A stretch of DNA of 6,847 nt from Candidatus Zhuqueibacterota bacterium (GCA_014729735.1 WJJN01000732.1:1-6847), one strand, 5' to 3'. Numbered from the stretch's first letter, positions 1-5,890 are shown. Translations and numbers: made by a program. Notes: generated by a model not told the origin, from the sequence alone.

Positions 1-356
1 CCGGTTCCGGCACGAATTTCCATAATCGCGTTCTTAGAATCCTGAGGATCTTTCGGAACCAGCATCATCTTTATTTTTTCTTCAAGAGATTCTTTTTTTG
101 TGTTCAACTCCTCCAACTCTTCTTCAGCGATTTCGCGCAGTTCCCGGTCCTCTTCTTCCTCGATTATCTGCTCATCGCCTTCAATCTGATTCAGAATATT
201 TTTATACTCCTGAGCAACTCTAACAACTTCTTCCAATTCTTTCTGCTCTTTGGTCAGCTTCAGGGATTTTTCCCTGTCCTTGAATATATCCGGATCGCTT
301 AACTCCTTATTGAGCTCATGATAGCGCTCAGTTAATTTTTCAAGTTTATTCAGCAT
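1..356 (-). CDS. prfA: Peptide chain release factor 1 (RF1), N-terminal part, cut by the window edge
   Basis: RF1 recognises UAA and UAG stop codons on the ribosome and triggers hydrolysis of peptidyl-tRNA in the cytoplasm. The reading frame starts at ATG 356-354 and stays open to base 1, giving 118 full codons. The protein begins MLNKLEKLTERYHELNKELS, followed by a long, highly charged, helical and coiled-coil-like stretch rich in Glu and Lys (about residues 20-95), as in RF1 domain 1. The fragment ends with LVPKDPQDSKNAIMEIRAGT, the family's conserved lead-in to the GGDEA region. The PxT anticodon-mimic and the GGQ loop lie outside the window. RF2 is less likely because the spacing and the LVPKDPxDxKNxIxEIRAGTG wording fit RF1. 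The gene follows DUF1385 after 19 nt, with only a weak CAGG ribosome site about 10 nt before the ATG, so it is probably co-transcribed and perhaps translationally coupled with DUF1385. The identity is secure; completeness cannot be judged. Confidence 0.95.
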   Translation of the reverse strand, partial: MLNKLEKLTERYHELNKELSDPDIFKDREKSLKLTKEQKELEEVVRVAQEYKNILNQIEGDEQIIEEEEDRELREIAEEELEELNTKKESLEEKIKMMLVPKDPQDSKNAIMEIRAGT

Positions 357-375
357 ATATTAAAAACCTGTTGTT

Positions 376-1290
376 TTATTCCATCTTGATAACATTCGGA
401 TCATTTGAAAAATCTTCTCCAAGAGAGCCTTTCAATGCCACAATTGCAACTTCCAGCATGGATTCATCCGGCTCGCGGGCAGTGATTTTCTGCATCCACA
501 ATCCCGGTGCAATAAAGGCTTTTACCAGAGGATTATTTTTCCTCTTGTCTGATAATTTAATCAATTCGTAGGAAATGCCTCCGATAAGGGGGACGAACGC
601 CAGCCGGATTAATCTATCCGCGATTGTTTCCGGTCTGCCAAGAAACATAAATACGATGATACTGACAAGCAGTACCATGATGATAAAACTCGTACCGCAG
701 CGTGGATGATACGGTTTATAGGAATTTGCATTTTCAATGGTTAAATCCTTATTATCTTCATATGTAAAAATAGATTTATGCTCAGCACCGTGATATTGAA
801 ATACTCTCCGGATTTCTTTCCATAATGTAATCAATCCCAGATATGCCAAAAAAATAATCACCCGAATGATGCCGTCCACAAGATTGAACATAAATCCTGT
901 TTTTGCTCCGAGCAGATCCGTTAGGATAAGCGGTATATAGAAAAACAGTAATAATCCGACAGCAAAAGAAAAGAGAACAGTCAGTCCCAGCCAGAGATTT
1001 TTCCAGCCTTTTTTTTCCTTCTTTTTTTCGATATCTTCGTCAGCAGCAATATCCCCTGAAAAAGTCAGCGCCTTTACCCCCAATACCATGGACTCGATCA
1101 GAACAACGGCTCCGCGAATGATAGGCAAATTCCAGAATTTGCTTCGCTTGGTAAACGAAATATAAGGATTATTCTTTAATACTATTTTCCCGTCGGATCT
1201 CCGGACAGCCACAGCCACACGCTCCGGAGAACGCATCATCACGCCTTCGATTACTGCCTGTCCGCCAACATTGACCTTGTTTTCACTCAT
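376..1290 (-). CDS. DUF1385 / YqhQ-family conserved membrane protein, 304 aa
   Basis: This is a polytopic inner-membrane protein of the DUF1385 family (YqhQ in Bacillus), often labelled a predicted metal-dependent enzyme; I know of no firm function. Family landmarks in order are GGQAVIEGVMMR at residues 9-20, FQYHGAEHK at 164-172, HPRCGTSF at 195-202, and the C-terminal PGLWMQKITAREPDESMLEV at about 262-281. The conserved His, Glu and Cys residues (H167, E170, H171, H195, C198) could bind a metal, which is inference. Hydrophobic segments lie near 100-122, 140-157, 200-217 and 228-245. A Lys-rich cytoplasmic stretch (88-98) is encoded by A-runs of 7 and 8 bases but is in frame. The ATG at 1290 is chosen because GGAG sits 5 nt upstream and the family begins close to VGGQAVIEG. 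A longer frame from a TTG at 1359 would read through a terminator. It lies between rpmE and prfA, the common neighbourhood of this family. Confidence 0.93.
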   Translation of the reverse strand: MSENKVNVGGQAVIEGVMMRSPERVAVAVRRSDGKIVLKNNPYISFTKRSKFWNLPIIRGAVVLIESMVLGVKALTFSGDIAADEDIEKKKEKKGWKNLWLGLTVLFSFAVGLLLFFYIPLILTDLLGAKTGFMFNLVDGIIRVIIFLAYLGLITLWKEIRRVFQYHGAEHKSIFTYEDNKDLTIENANSYKPYHPRCGTSFIIMVLLVSIIVFMFLGRPETIADRLIRLAFVPLIGGISYELIKLSDKRKNNPLVKAFIAPGLWMQKITAREPDESMLEVAIVALKGSLGEDFSNDPNVIKME

Positions 1291-1295
1291 CGAAA

Positions 1296-1299
1296 CTCC
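1296..1299 (-). promoter_or_regulatory. Ribosome binding site that fixes the DUF1385 start
   Basis: GGAG on the minus strand lies 5 nt before ATG 1290-1288. The only in-frame start further upstream is a TTG at 1359, which has no Shine-Dalgarno sequence and lies just beyond the terminator stem. This favours the shorter 304-residue protein. Confidence 0.8.
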
Positions 1300-1312
1300 A
1301 ATTACAATCGAC

Positions 1313-1342
1313 AATATACAAAAAACGGAATACGCCTGTGAA
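1313..1342 (-). promoter_or_regulatory. Candidate promoter for DUF1385-prfA, overlapping the rpmE terminator
   Basis: On the minus strand TTCACA (1342-1337) and TATATT (1318-1313) are 18 nt apart, and each matches five of six bases of the housekeeping sigma hexamers. The -35 lies in the loop of the preceding terminator, and the 3' stem arm and T-tract form the spacer. Transcription would start near 1306, giving a leader of about 16 nt that still contains the GGAG ribosome site. The assignment rests on hexamers alone. Confidence 0.5.
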
Positions 1343-1353
1343 ACCGTATCCCG
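1320..1353 (-). terminator. Intrinsic terminator downstream of rpmE
   Basis: The minus strand reads CGGGATACG, a 10-nt loop, then CGTATTCCG. This is a 9-bp stem with one G-T wobble, directly followed by six T residues. It begins 24 nt past the rpmE stop codon. It is the only textbook Rho-independent terminator I found in the window. It separates rho/rpmE transcription from DUF1385-prfA, completely or as a partial attenuator. Confidence 0.88.
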
Positions 1354-1377
1354 CTTCAATATGAAATGCTATTTAAT

Positions 1378-1614
1378 TTATGACTCTTTGCTTTTTGCCT
1401 CGGATTTTGATTTTTCCGATAAACCATACTTCTTCATAAATTTTTCAACACGTCCTGCAGAGTCGATCAATTTTTGCTTGCCGGTGAAAAATGGATGGCA
1501 ATTCGAACAAATATCGACATGCATATCACCTACTGTAGACCGCACTTTAAATTCATTTCCACAGGCACATTTAATGGTCCCGACTTCATATTTCGGATGA
1601 ACTTTTTCTTTCAA
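1378..1614 (-). CDS. rpmE: 50S ribosomal protein L31, zinc-binding type, 78 aa
   Basis: L31 is a small protein of the large ribosomal subunit that contributes to the bridge between the subunits. The sequence has the family opening KEKVHPKY, and the zinc ligands C16, C18, C36 and C39 in the patterns CAC and CSNCHPFF. TGKQKLIDSAGRVEKF follows at 44-59. All four cysteines are present, so this is the zinc-containing (C+) form rather than the zinc-independent paralogue. The tail (about 65-78) is rich in Lys, Ser and Glu and lies beyond the usual core, which makes the protein slightly long for L31. The start is TTG at 1614-1612. No in-frame ATG occurs before residue 31, and GGGGAGG lies 9 nt upstream, so the TTG is forced. 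The gene is downstream of rho, a widespread arrangement. It has its own candidate promoter and ends in an intrinsic terminator. Confidence 0.97.
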   Translation of the reverse strand: MKEKVHPKYEVGTIKCACGNEFKVRSTVGDMHVDICSNCHPFFTGKQKLIDSAGRVEKFMKKYGLSEKSKSEAKSKES

Positions 1615-1630
1615 TTTACATTACCTCCCC
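1612..1630 (-). promoter_or_regulatory. Strong ribosome site with ATG-TAA start-stop ahead of the rpmE TTG start
   Basis: The minus strand reads GGGGAGG (1630-1624), TA, ATGTAA (1621-1616), A, then the TTG start (1614-1612). The Shine-Dalgarno to TTG spacing is 9 nt. The ATG, only 2 nt from the Shine-Dalgarno, is out of frame and is followed at once by a stop. The strong ribosome site may compensate for the weak TTG codon. The ATG-TAA pair may be chance or a minimal decoy start. Confidence 0.6.
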
Positions 1631-1640
1631 GAATTGAATC

Positions 1641-1656
1641 TTATATTTTCATATAA
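1641..1656 (-). promoter_or_regulatory. Small GAAA-tetraloop hairpin in the rpmE leader
   Basis: TTATAT-GAAA-ATATAA on the minus strand forms a 6-bp all-A/T stem closed by a GNRA-type loop. It ends 10 nt before the Shine-Dalgarno sequence. The stem is weak by itself, but its place in the leader of a ribosomal-protein gene makes an L31 autoregulatory site conceivable. Confidence 0.35.
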
Positions 1657-1688
1657 CATATTGAACAGATTATTCATTATAGTCTGTA

Positions 1689-1717
1689 AATATACTAATT
1701 AAATAAATATAATGCAA
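1689..1717 (-). promoter_or_regulatory. Candidate rpmE promoter
   Basis: TTGCAT (1717-1712), a 17-nt AT-rich spacer and TATATT (1694-1689) lie on the minus strand between rho and rpmE. They predict a start near 1682 and a leader of about 68 nt. A perfect TATAAT also occurs at 1681-1676 but has no recognisable -35. I see no clear intrinsic terminator after rho, so read-through from rho is also possible. Confidence 0.5.
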
Positions 1718-1763
1718 GTAAAAAATATGGGATTCTTTTTCAATAAAGCTACATAAACAGCGA

Positions 1764-3011
1764 TTATGAATTCATAATATCCATAAATTTTTTATTCGAT
1801 TTGGTACCCCGCATTTTTTCCAGCAAGAATTCAATTGATTCCACCGGATCCAGTTCGCTCAGAATCTTGCGTAGAATCCATACACGGTTAAGCGTTGTTT
1901 TTTCAAGTAATAACTCTTCCTTTCGGGTGCTTGAACGATTAATGTGAATCGCCGGGAAAATACGCCGATCTGAGAGATCCCTGTTCAGAACGAGTTCCAT
2001 ATTGCCCGTTCCTTTAAATTCCTCGAAGATCACTTCGTCCATCCGGCTGCCGGTATCGATCAACGCGGTGGCAATAATAGTTAAACTACCGCCTTCCTCA
2101 ATGTTCCGCGCGGCGCCAAAAAAGCGCTTCGGTTTCTGCAATGCGCTGGCATCCACGCCACCGGAGAGGATTTTACCACTGTGTGGTACCACGGTATTGT
2201 GCGCCCGCGCGAGACGGGTAATACTATCCAGCAAAATTACCACATCCTGCCCATATTCCACCAGCCGTTTCGCTTTTTCCAGTACCATATCTGCAACCTG
2301 AACGTGGCGTTCCGCGGCTTCATCAAAAGTCGAGCTGACCACTTCCGCATCCACAGAGCGTTCCATGTCCGTCACTTCTTCCGGGCGTTCGTCGATTAGC
2401 AGAACGATTAATTTGATTTCCGGGTGATTCGTCGTAATCGCGTTTGCAATCGATTGTAGTAGCATGGTTTTACCGGTTTTCGGCTGTGCGACAATCAAGC
2501 CGCGCTGTCCTTTTCCGATAGGAGTCAATAAATCCATAATTCGTGTAGAAAAATTTCCGGGACTGTATTCCAGCTTTATTTTTTCCATCGGATACAACGG
2601 AGTCAAATTATCAAAAATGATTTTTGATTTTGCCTCTTCCGGATTTTCATAATTTACCGCTTCGACTTTCAAGAGTGCGAAAAAACGTTCGTTTTCTTTA
2701 GGCGGTCTTATTTGACCGGAGACGATATCCCCGGTTCTTAAACCAAATCGCTTTATTTGAGAAGGAGAAACATAAATATCATCGGGACCGGGGAGATAAT
2801 TGTAGTCCTGCGAACGGAGAAAGCCATATCCATCCGGTAAAATTTCCAATACGCCTTCGGAAAAAATGAGACCTTCTTTTTTGGTTTGCTCTTCCAAAAT
2901 CTTGAAAATGAGCTCTTGCTTCTTAAATCCCGTGTATCCGGCGATATCCAACTCCTGAGCGATTTTGTTCAACTCGGAAATCTTCATTGTTTTTAATTCA
3001 GTGATATCCAT
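1764..3011 (-). CDS. rho: Transcription termination factor Rho, 415 aa
   Basis: Rho is a hexameric RNA-dependent ATPase/translocase that ends transcription of untranslated RNA. The N-terminal helical Rho_N domain (about 1-45, MDITELKTMKISELNKIA) is followed by the cold-shock-like RNA-binding domain. That domain has VLEILPDGYGFLRS at 54-67 and LPGPDDIYVSPSQIKRF at 73-89. In the ATPase domain, Walker A is AQPKTGKT (175-182), Walker B ends in VVILLDS with D262, the Q-loop is VVPHSGKILSGGVD (274-287), and the R-loop region contains EEFKGTGNMEL (330-340). The arginine-finger region is NRSSTRKEELL (358-368). The length is close to that of E. coli Rho, with none of the long N-terminal insertions seen in Actinobacteria and many Bacteroidetes. 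The start aligns with the usual MN/DLTELK opening and has a weak GGGA ribosome site 9 nt upstream. All catalytic elements are present. Placement just upstream of rpmE is conserved in many bacteria. Confidence 0.99.
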   Translation of the reverse strand: MDITELKTMKISELNKIAQELDIAGYTGFKKQELIFKILEEQTKKEGLIFSEGVLEILPDGYGFLRSQDYNYLPGPDDIYVSPSQIKRFGLRTGDIVSGQIRPPKENERFFALLKVEAVNYENPEEAKSKIIFDNLTPLYPMEKIKLEYSPGNFSTRIMDLLTPIGKGQRGLIVAQPKTGKTMLLQSIANAITTNHPEIKLIVLLIDERPEEVTDMERSVDAEVVSSTFDEAAERHVQVADMVLEKAKRLVEYGQDVVILLDSITRLARAHNTVVPHSGKILSGGVDASALQKPKRFFGAARNIEEGGSLTIIATALIDTGSRMDEVIFEEFKGTGNMELVLNRDLSDRRIFPAIHINRSSTRKEELLLEKTTLNRVWILRKILSELDPVESIEFLLEKMRGTKSNKKFMDIMNS

Positions 3012-3054
3012 AACTTATTATCCCGAATTTATTGTGAATAAGCCAATTATTCTT

Positions 3055-3077
3055 ATTATAATTCATTAATTAATGAA
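3055..3077 (-). promoter_or_regulatory. Candidate rho promoter -10 with an adjoining 16-bp palindrome
   Basis: A perfect TATAAT (3060-3055, minus strand) lies 43 nt before the rho ATG. One base upstream is the perfect palindrome TTCATTAATTAATGAA (3062-3077), which fills the position of the -35/-10 spacer. No good -35 is visible (AGTCTG at 17 nt spacing), so the promoter may depend on an activator or the palindrome may be an operator. The high A+T content raises the risk of coincidence. Confidence 0.4.
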
Positions 3078-3159
3078 CAGACTATTTTATTGTTAACGAG
3101 TGAGCTAAAATATATTTTATTTAGACATTTGAAAAGAGGAAATGCTTGATTATTGCTGT

Positions 3160-3194
3160 GGCTTTTTGAAGTTAACTTATGAACTTTTTAAGCC
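3160..3194 (-). repeat. Interrupted inverted repeat after the ABC ATPase gene
   Basis: On the minus strand GGCTT...AAGCC encloses AAGTT...AACTT, two 5-bp stems separated by a small internal loop of 3-4 A-rich bases. It begins 8 nt past the stop codon. There is no T-tract on the minus strand, so it is not a standard intrinsic terminator. It could protect the mRNA 3' end or assist Rho-dependent termination. Confidence 0.35.
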
Positions 3195-3201
3195 GAATTC
3201 C

Positions 3202-4302
3202 TTATATTGCACTTTCGGTATTTACGTCAAAAAAATGAACCTTTTTCATGTCAAAAACGATATTTAATTTTTGATCGACTGGAGGAGTACTATGTGCTGT
3301 AACGCGAGCGATGTATGAATTAATTCCAGTGTTGAGATAAAGGAAAACTTCATTTCCCAGGGGTTCCACCACTTCCACAACACTTTCGATCGATGCAGAA
3401 TCGCTTATTCCATGAGCGCTGTCTGCTTCATAAATATCTTCGGGACGAATCCCGAGTATGACCTGTTTATTTAAGTATTTCGATATCCTCTCTTTTATTT
3501 CTTTTGATAACGATAATTTAATACGCCCTTCATCAAAATAAAGTTTCCCGGACTCTTCTTTAATAACGCCAGGCAGGAAATTCATCGAGGGGCTGCCGAT
3601 GAAACCGGCGACGAATTTATTCACCGGATTATTATACAAATTCAAGGGTGAATCGATTTGCTGGATAAAACCGTCTTTCATCACCACAATGCGATCGCCC
3701 ATGGTCATCGCTTCCATCTGATCGTGTGTCACATAGATCATGGTGGTTTCCAGCCGTGAGTGCAGCTTGGAAATTTCGGTGCGCATCTGCACACGCAATT
3801 TTGCATCTAAATTTGAAAGCGGTTCATCAAATAAAAATACTTTTGGTTTTCTGACGATTGCCCGTCCCACGGCGACACGTTGTCTTTGCCCCCCGGACAA
3901 CGCCTTTGGTCTTCGCTCTAATAACTTCTGGATCTCCAATATTTCAGCGGCTTCGTTTACTCTGGCTTCAATTTCCTTTTTGTGATACTTCCTTAATTTC
4001 AAGCCAAACGCCATATTTTGGAATACCGTCATGTGGGGATATAACGCATAGTTCTGGAAAACCATCGCGATATCCCTGTCTTTCGGCGGAACATGGTTAA
4101 CCAGCCTGTCTCCGATATATATTTCACCAGACGTTACTTCCTCTAATCCCGCAATCATTCGCAATGTTGTCGATTTTCCACAACCGGACGGACCGACGAG
4201 CACCACAAATTCTTTGTCCTCAATATCGATACTGGCACTGTTTACCGCAACAACGTCTTTATCAAAATGTTTGTTAACCTTGATTAATCTAACACTTGCC
4301 AT
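3202..4302 (-). CDS. ABC importer ATP-binding protein, MalK/UgpC/MsmX type, 366 aa
   Basis: This is the ATPase subunit of a carbohydrate-uptake (CUT1-type) ABC importer, acting on the cytoplasmic face of the membrane. The nucleotide-binding domain is complete: Walker A GPSGCGKST at 37-45, Q-loop Q83 in VFQNYALYPHMTVFQN, signature LSGGQ at 135-139, Walker B FLFDE with D159 and E160, D-loop SNLD at 163-166, and H-loop H193 in THDQMEAM. The C-terminal half (about 237-366) is the OB-fold/TOBE regulatory domain, with the diagnostic GIRPEDI at 284-290. The length is typical. GAGG lies 5 nt before the ATG. No permease or sugar-binding protein gene is adjacent. A solo gene fits a shared ATPase serving several importers, as MsmX does in Bacillus; this is inference. 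Substrate cannot be assigned, and a glycerol-phosphate (UgpC) or spermidine/Fe role cannot be excluded. It has its own candidate promoter just after folC and a long leader. Confidence 0.95.
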   Translation of the reverse strand: MASVRLIKVNKHFDKDVVAVNSASIDIEDKEFVVLVGPSGCGKSTTLRMIAGLEEVTSGEIYIGDRLVNHVPPKDRDIAMVFQNYALYPHMTVFQNMAFGLKLRKYHKKEIEARVNEAAEILEIQKLLERRPKALSGGQRQRVAVGRAIVRKPKVFLFDEPLSNLDAKLRVQMRTEISKLHSRLETTMIYVTHDQMEAMTMGDRIVVMKDGFIQQIDSPLNLYNNPVNKFVAGFIGSPSMNFLPGVIKEESGKLYFDEGRIKLSLSKEIKERISKYLNKQVILGIRPEDIYEADSAHGISDSASIESVVEVVEPLGNEVFLYLNTGINSYIARVTAHSTPPVDQKLNIVFDMKKVHFFDVNTESAI

Positions 4303-4319
4303 TTCTTCCTCAAATACAT
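4284..4319 (-). other. Possible 11-codon leader ORF overlapping the ABC ATPase start
   Basis: On the minus strand AAAGGA (4333-4328) lies 8 nt before ATG 4319-4317. That ATG opens MYLRKKWQVLD and stops at TAA 4286-4284, 18 nt inside the ABC ATPase gene in another frame. The Shine-Dalgarno of the ATPase lies inside this ORF. The ribosome site and spacing are good, but so short an ORF occurs readily by chance. Confidence 0.2.
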
Positions 4320-4321
4320 AG

Positions 4322-4339
4322 GTTATTTCCTTTAATAAC
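4322..4339 (-). repeat. Hairpin or operator-like dyad in the ABC ATPase leader
   Basis: GTTATT-AAAGGA-AATAAC on the minus strand is a 6-bp perfect inverted repeat with a 6-nt loop, ending 19 nt before the ATPase start codon. The loop carries the Shine-Dalgarno-like AAAGGA of the possible leader ORF. As DNA it could be a repressor site; as RNA it could display or hide that ribosome site. Confidence 0.3.
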
Positions 4340-4471
4340 TATCACCGCGTAAGAGACAACACCTTGATATATACGACAATTTCGGAACTTCTCTCTTCAA
4401 TTGGATACATCTCACAGAGGATTATTAGGAAGCATTAGTAAGTAAAATATTTCTGGAGTGTTCAATGTCTG

Positions 4472-4500
4472 AATTTAATGATTTTTTTTTTAATTGTCAA
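4472..4500 (-). promoter_or_regulatory. Candidate promoter of the ABC ATPase gene, -35 overlapping the folC stop
   Basis: A perfect TTGACA (4500-4495, minus strand) includes the folC TGA stop codon. A 17-nt spacer containing ten consecutive A residues leads to TAAATT (4477-4472). The predicted start is near 4465, giving a leader of about 163 nt. It is the best -35 in the window, and the -10 is identical to that proposed for folC. Confidence 0.6.
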
Positions 4501-5771
4501 GTACTTTTATAACAATTTATCAATTCGCCGACTGTGTAATGCGAACCTGTTCCCAAAATGATAGTTTTTTTCCCGGATTTGCCAAGCGCATGTTCCAATC
4601 CAGCAGCTACAGATGTAAATGCTTCTGCCGGGATATTGTGCTTTTCCGCTTCCCGAACCAGATACCTCGGATCGAGAGCACGATGGGTATCTGCTTTTAC
4701 TGCGATTATCCGGCTGGCAATAGCAGATATATTTTTAACCATTGCACGATAATTTTTATTTTTCATGATACCCAGAATAACAAACAGTTCATCATATACG
4801 AACGTGTTTTGAATCGATTTTACAAGGCTGGCGGTACCATCCGGATTGTGCGCCACATCGACAATTACTTTAGGTGAATTATCGAGAATCTGCAGCCTGC
4901 CATGCCAGCGCACATCGAACAAACCGTGATACACATCCTCGATCTTGATATCGAAATGTTCGGAGCTTAATAAATTGGTTGCCATAATCGCAAGCGTGGC
5001 ATTTCTGATTTGATGCTCCCCGAGTAATGGTAGCTTCAATTGCGGATAAATTGATCCATTTAAGCGCAGATCGAACGATGTAAACTTTTCACCTGGAATG
5101 ATATTTTGAATTTTGACAAGATTGGACACCTGCATCAGTTCTGTTTTCCGCTCGCGGCAAATTTGGGCGAGTGTTTCCACAACATCCTTGTGTTGGCTAC
5201 CTGTGAGACAAACAGCCCCCCGTTTGATGATGCCGCCCTTTTCAGCGGCAATCTTTCTGCGTGATCTGCCCAGTTGTTTGGTATGATCGTGTTCGATTTC
5301 AGTGATAATCGATAAAATCGGGGAAACGACATTTGTTGCATCCAGTCTTCCGCCAAGCCCGACTTCTACCACAGCGACATCGACTTTACGTTCTGCAAAA
5401 TGAATAAAGGCAATCGCTGTTATCGCTTCGAAAAAAGTACATTTGTATTTTTCGATTAACGGCTGCAATCGTTCAACATAAGAAACGAGATCTTTTTGTG
5501 AAATTTGAATTCCGTTCACAGTGATTCGTTCGCCCAAATGAATCAGATGTGGAGATGTAAATAAACCCGTTGTATAGCCCGCTGTTCGCAGAATCGACTC
5601 CAGAATTGCAGATGTCGATCCCTTGCCGTTGGTTCCGGCAATGTGAATAATTGGATACTGTTGATGCGGATTATCAACTTCCTTTAATAAGGCACGAATC
5701 TTGTTCAAGCCCAGCTTCCACCCAAGACTGCTTAGCTGATACAGGTAATCGATAGCTTGCGTATAATTCAT
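4497..5771 (-). CDS. folC: Folylpolyglutamate synthase / dihydrofolate synthase, 424 aa
   Basis: FolC ligates glutamate to folates (and, in bifunctional forms, to dihydropteroate) using ATP, in the cytoplasm; it is a Mur-ligase relative. The ATP-binding P-loop is GTNGKGS at 46-52. FTSPHLIHLGERI (71-83) is the substrate loop, TFFEAITAIAF (112-122) follows, and VEVGLGGRLDATNVV (135-149) carries Mg-binding residues. HDHTKQLG (161-168) and EKGGIIK (177-183) surround the expected carbamylated-lysine region. The C-terminal ligase domain has WHGRLQ (289-294), VDVAHNPDG (304-312) and GTGSHYTVGEL (407-417). Length is normal. HDHT and EKGG vary from the common LDHT and EKAG, but the key residues remain. 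The sequence does not show whether it is bifunctional. The start at 5771 fits the family opening (MNYTQAIDYLY), although no clear Shine-Dalgarno precedes it. It has its own candidate promoter and no intrinsic terminator, and lies first in the minus-strand series. Confidence 0.97.
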   Translation of the reverse strand: MNYTQAIDYLYQLSSLGWKLGLNKIRALLKEVDNPHQQYPIIHIAGTNGKGSTSAILESILRTAGYTTGLFTSPHLIHLGERITVNGIQISQKDLVSYVERLQPLIEKYKCTFFEAITAIAFIHFAERKVDVAVVEVGLGGRLDATNVVSPILSIITEIEHDHTKQLGRSRRKIAAEKGGIIKRGAVCLTGSQHKDVVETLAQICRERKTELMQVSNLVKIQNIIPGEKFTSFDLRLNGSIYPQLKLPLLGEHQIRNATLAIMATNLLSSEHFDIKIEDVYHGLFDVRWHGRLQILDNSPKVIVDVAHNPDGTASLVKSIQNTFVYDELFVILGIMKNKNYRAMVKNISAIASRIIAVKADTHRALDPRYLVREAEKHNIPAEAFTSVAAGLEHALGKSGKKTIILGTGSHYTVGELINCYKST

Positions 5772-5811
5772 ATATGGATTTAGATTTTAAAAGAATCAAT
5801 ACAATTTTCTG

Positions 5812-5874
5812 AAAGCATTTAATTTAAGATAAATATCAATAATTTGCAAGATATTTTTTATAAAACAATGCTTT
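5812..5874. repeat. 8-bp inverted repeat flanking the candidate folC promoter
   Basis: AAAGCATT (5812-5819) and AATGCTTT (5867-5874) are perfect inverted copies with 47 nt between them. One copy lies at the predicted folC transcription start, the other upstream of its -35. The placement suits a looping or paired-operator arrangement, but an 8-bp match in such AT-rich DNA may be chance. Confidence 0.25.
5821..5849 (-). promoter_or_regulatory. Candidate folC promoter
   Basis: On the minus strand TTGCAA (5849-5844), a 17-nt spacer and TAAATT (5826-5821) predict a start near 5815 and a leader of about 44 nt. Each hexamer matches four of six consensus bases. It is the best-spaced pair in the divergent intergenic region for that strand. 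Confidence 0.45.
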
Positions 5875-5890
5875 TAAATCCATTTTTCAC

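Noticed and set aside
1009..1028. A8 and A7 runs in DUF1385 as a programmed frameshift site
   Set aside because: The zero frame continues uninterrupted through normal family sequence; the runs encode a Lys-rich cytoplasmic loop.
1291..1359. 23-residue N-terminal extension of DUF1385 from a TTG at 1359
   Set aside because: It runs through the rpmE terminator, has no ribosome site, and family homology begins after the ATG at 1290, which has GGAG 5 nt upstream.
2466..2489. Gln at the second position of the Rho P-loop (AQPKTGKT) as a defect or drug-resistance change
   Set aside because: As I recall, this wording is normal in Bacteroidetes-like Rho, and the nucleotide-binding K181 and T182 are intact.
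2002..2652. Several plus-strand frames of 60-100 codons antisense to rho
   Set aside because: They mirror the strongly conserved Rho ATPase domain and show no protein family features.
3106..3119. 14-bp palindrome TAAAATATATTTTA upstream of rho
   Set aside because: It is made only of A and T in a very AT-rich gap and is not placed at a recognisable promoter, so chance is the simplest explanation.
4441..4496. Intrinsic terminator after folC based on the T10 run
   Set aside because: The T run is on the plus strand; the folC transcript would have A10 there, and no adequate stem precedes a T-tract on the minus strand.
4494..4877. 127-residue plus-strand open frame antisense to folC
   Set aside because: It is the reverse side of well-conserved FolC C-terminal sequence, with no ribosome site or recognisable domain.
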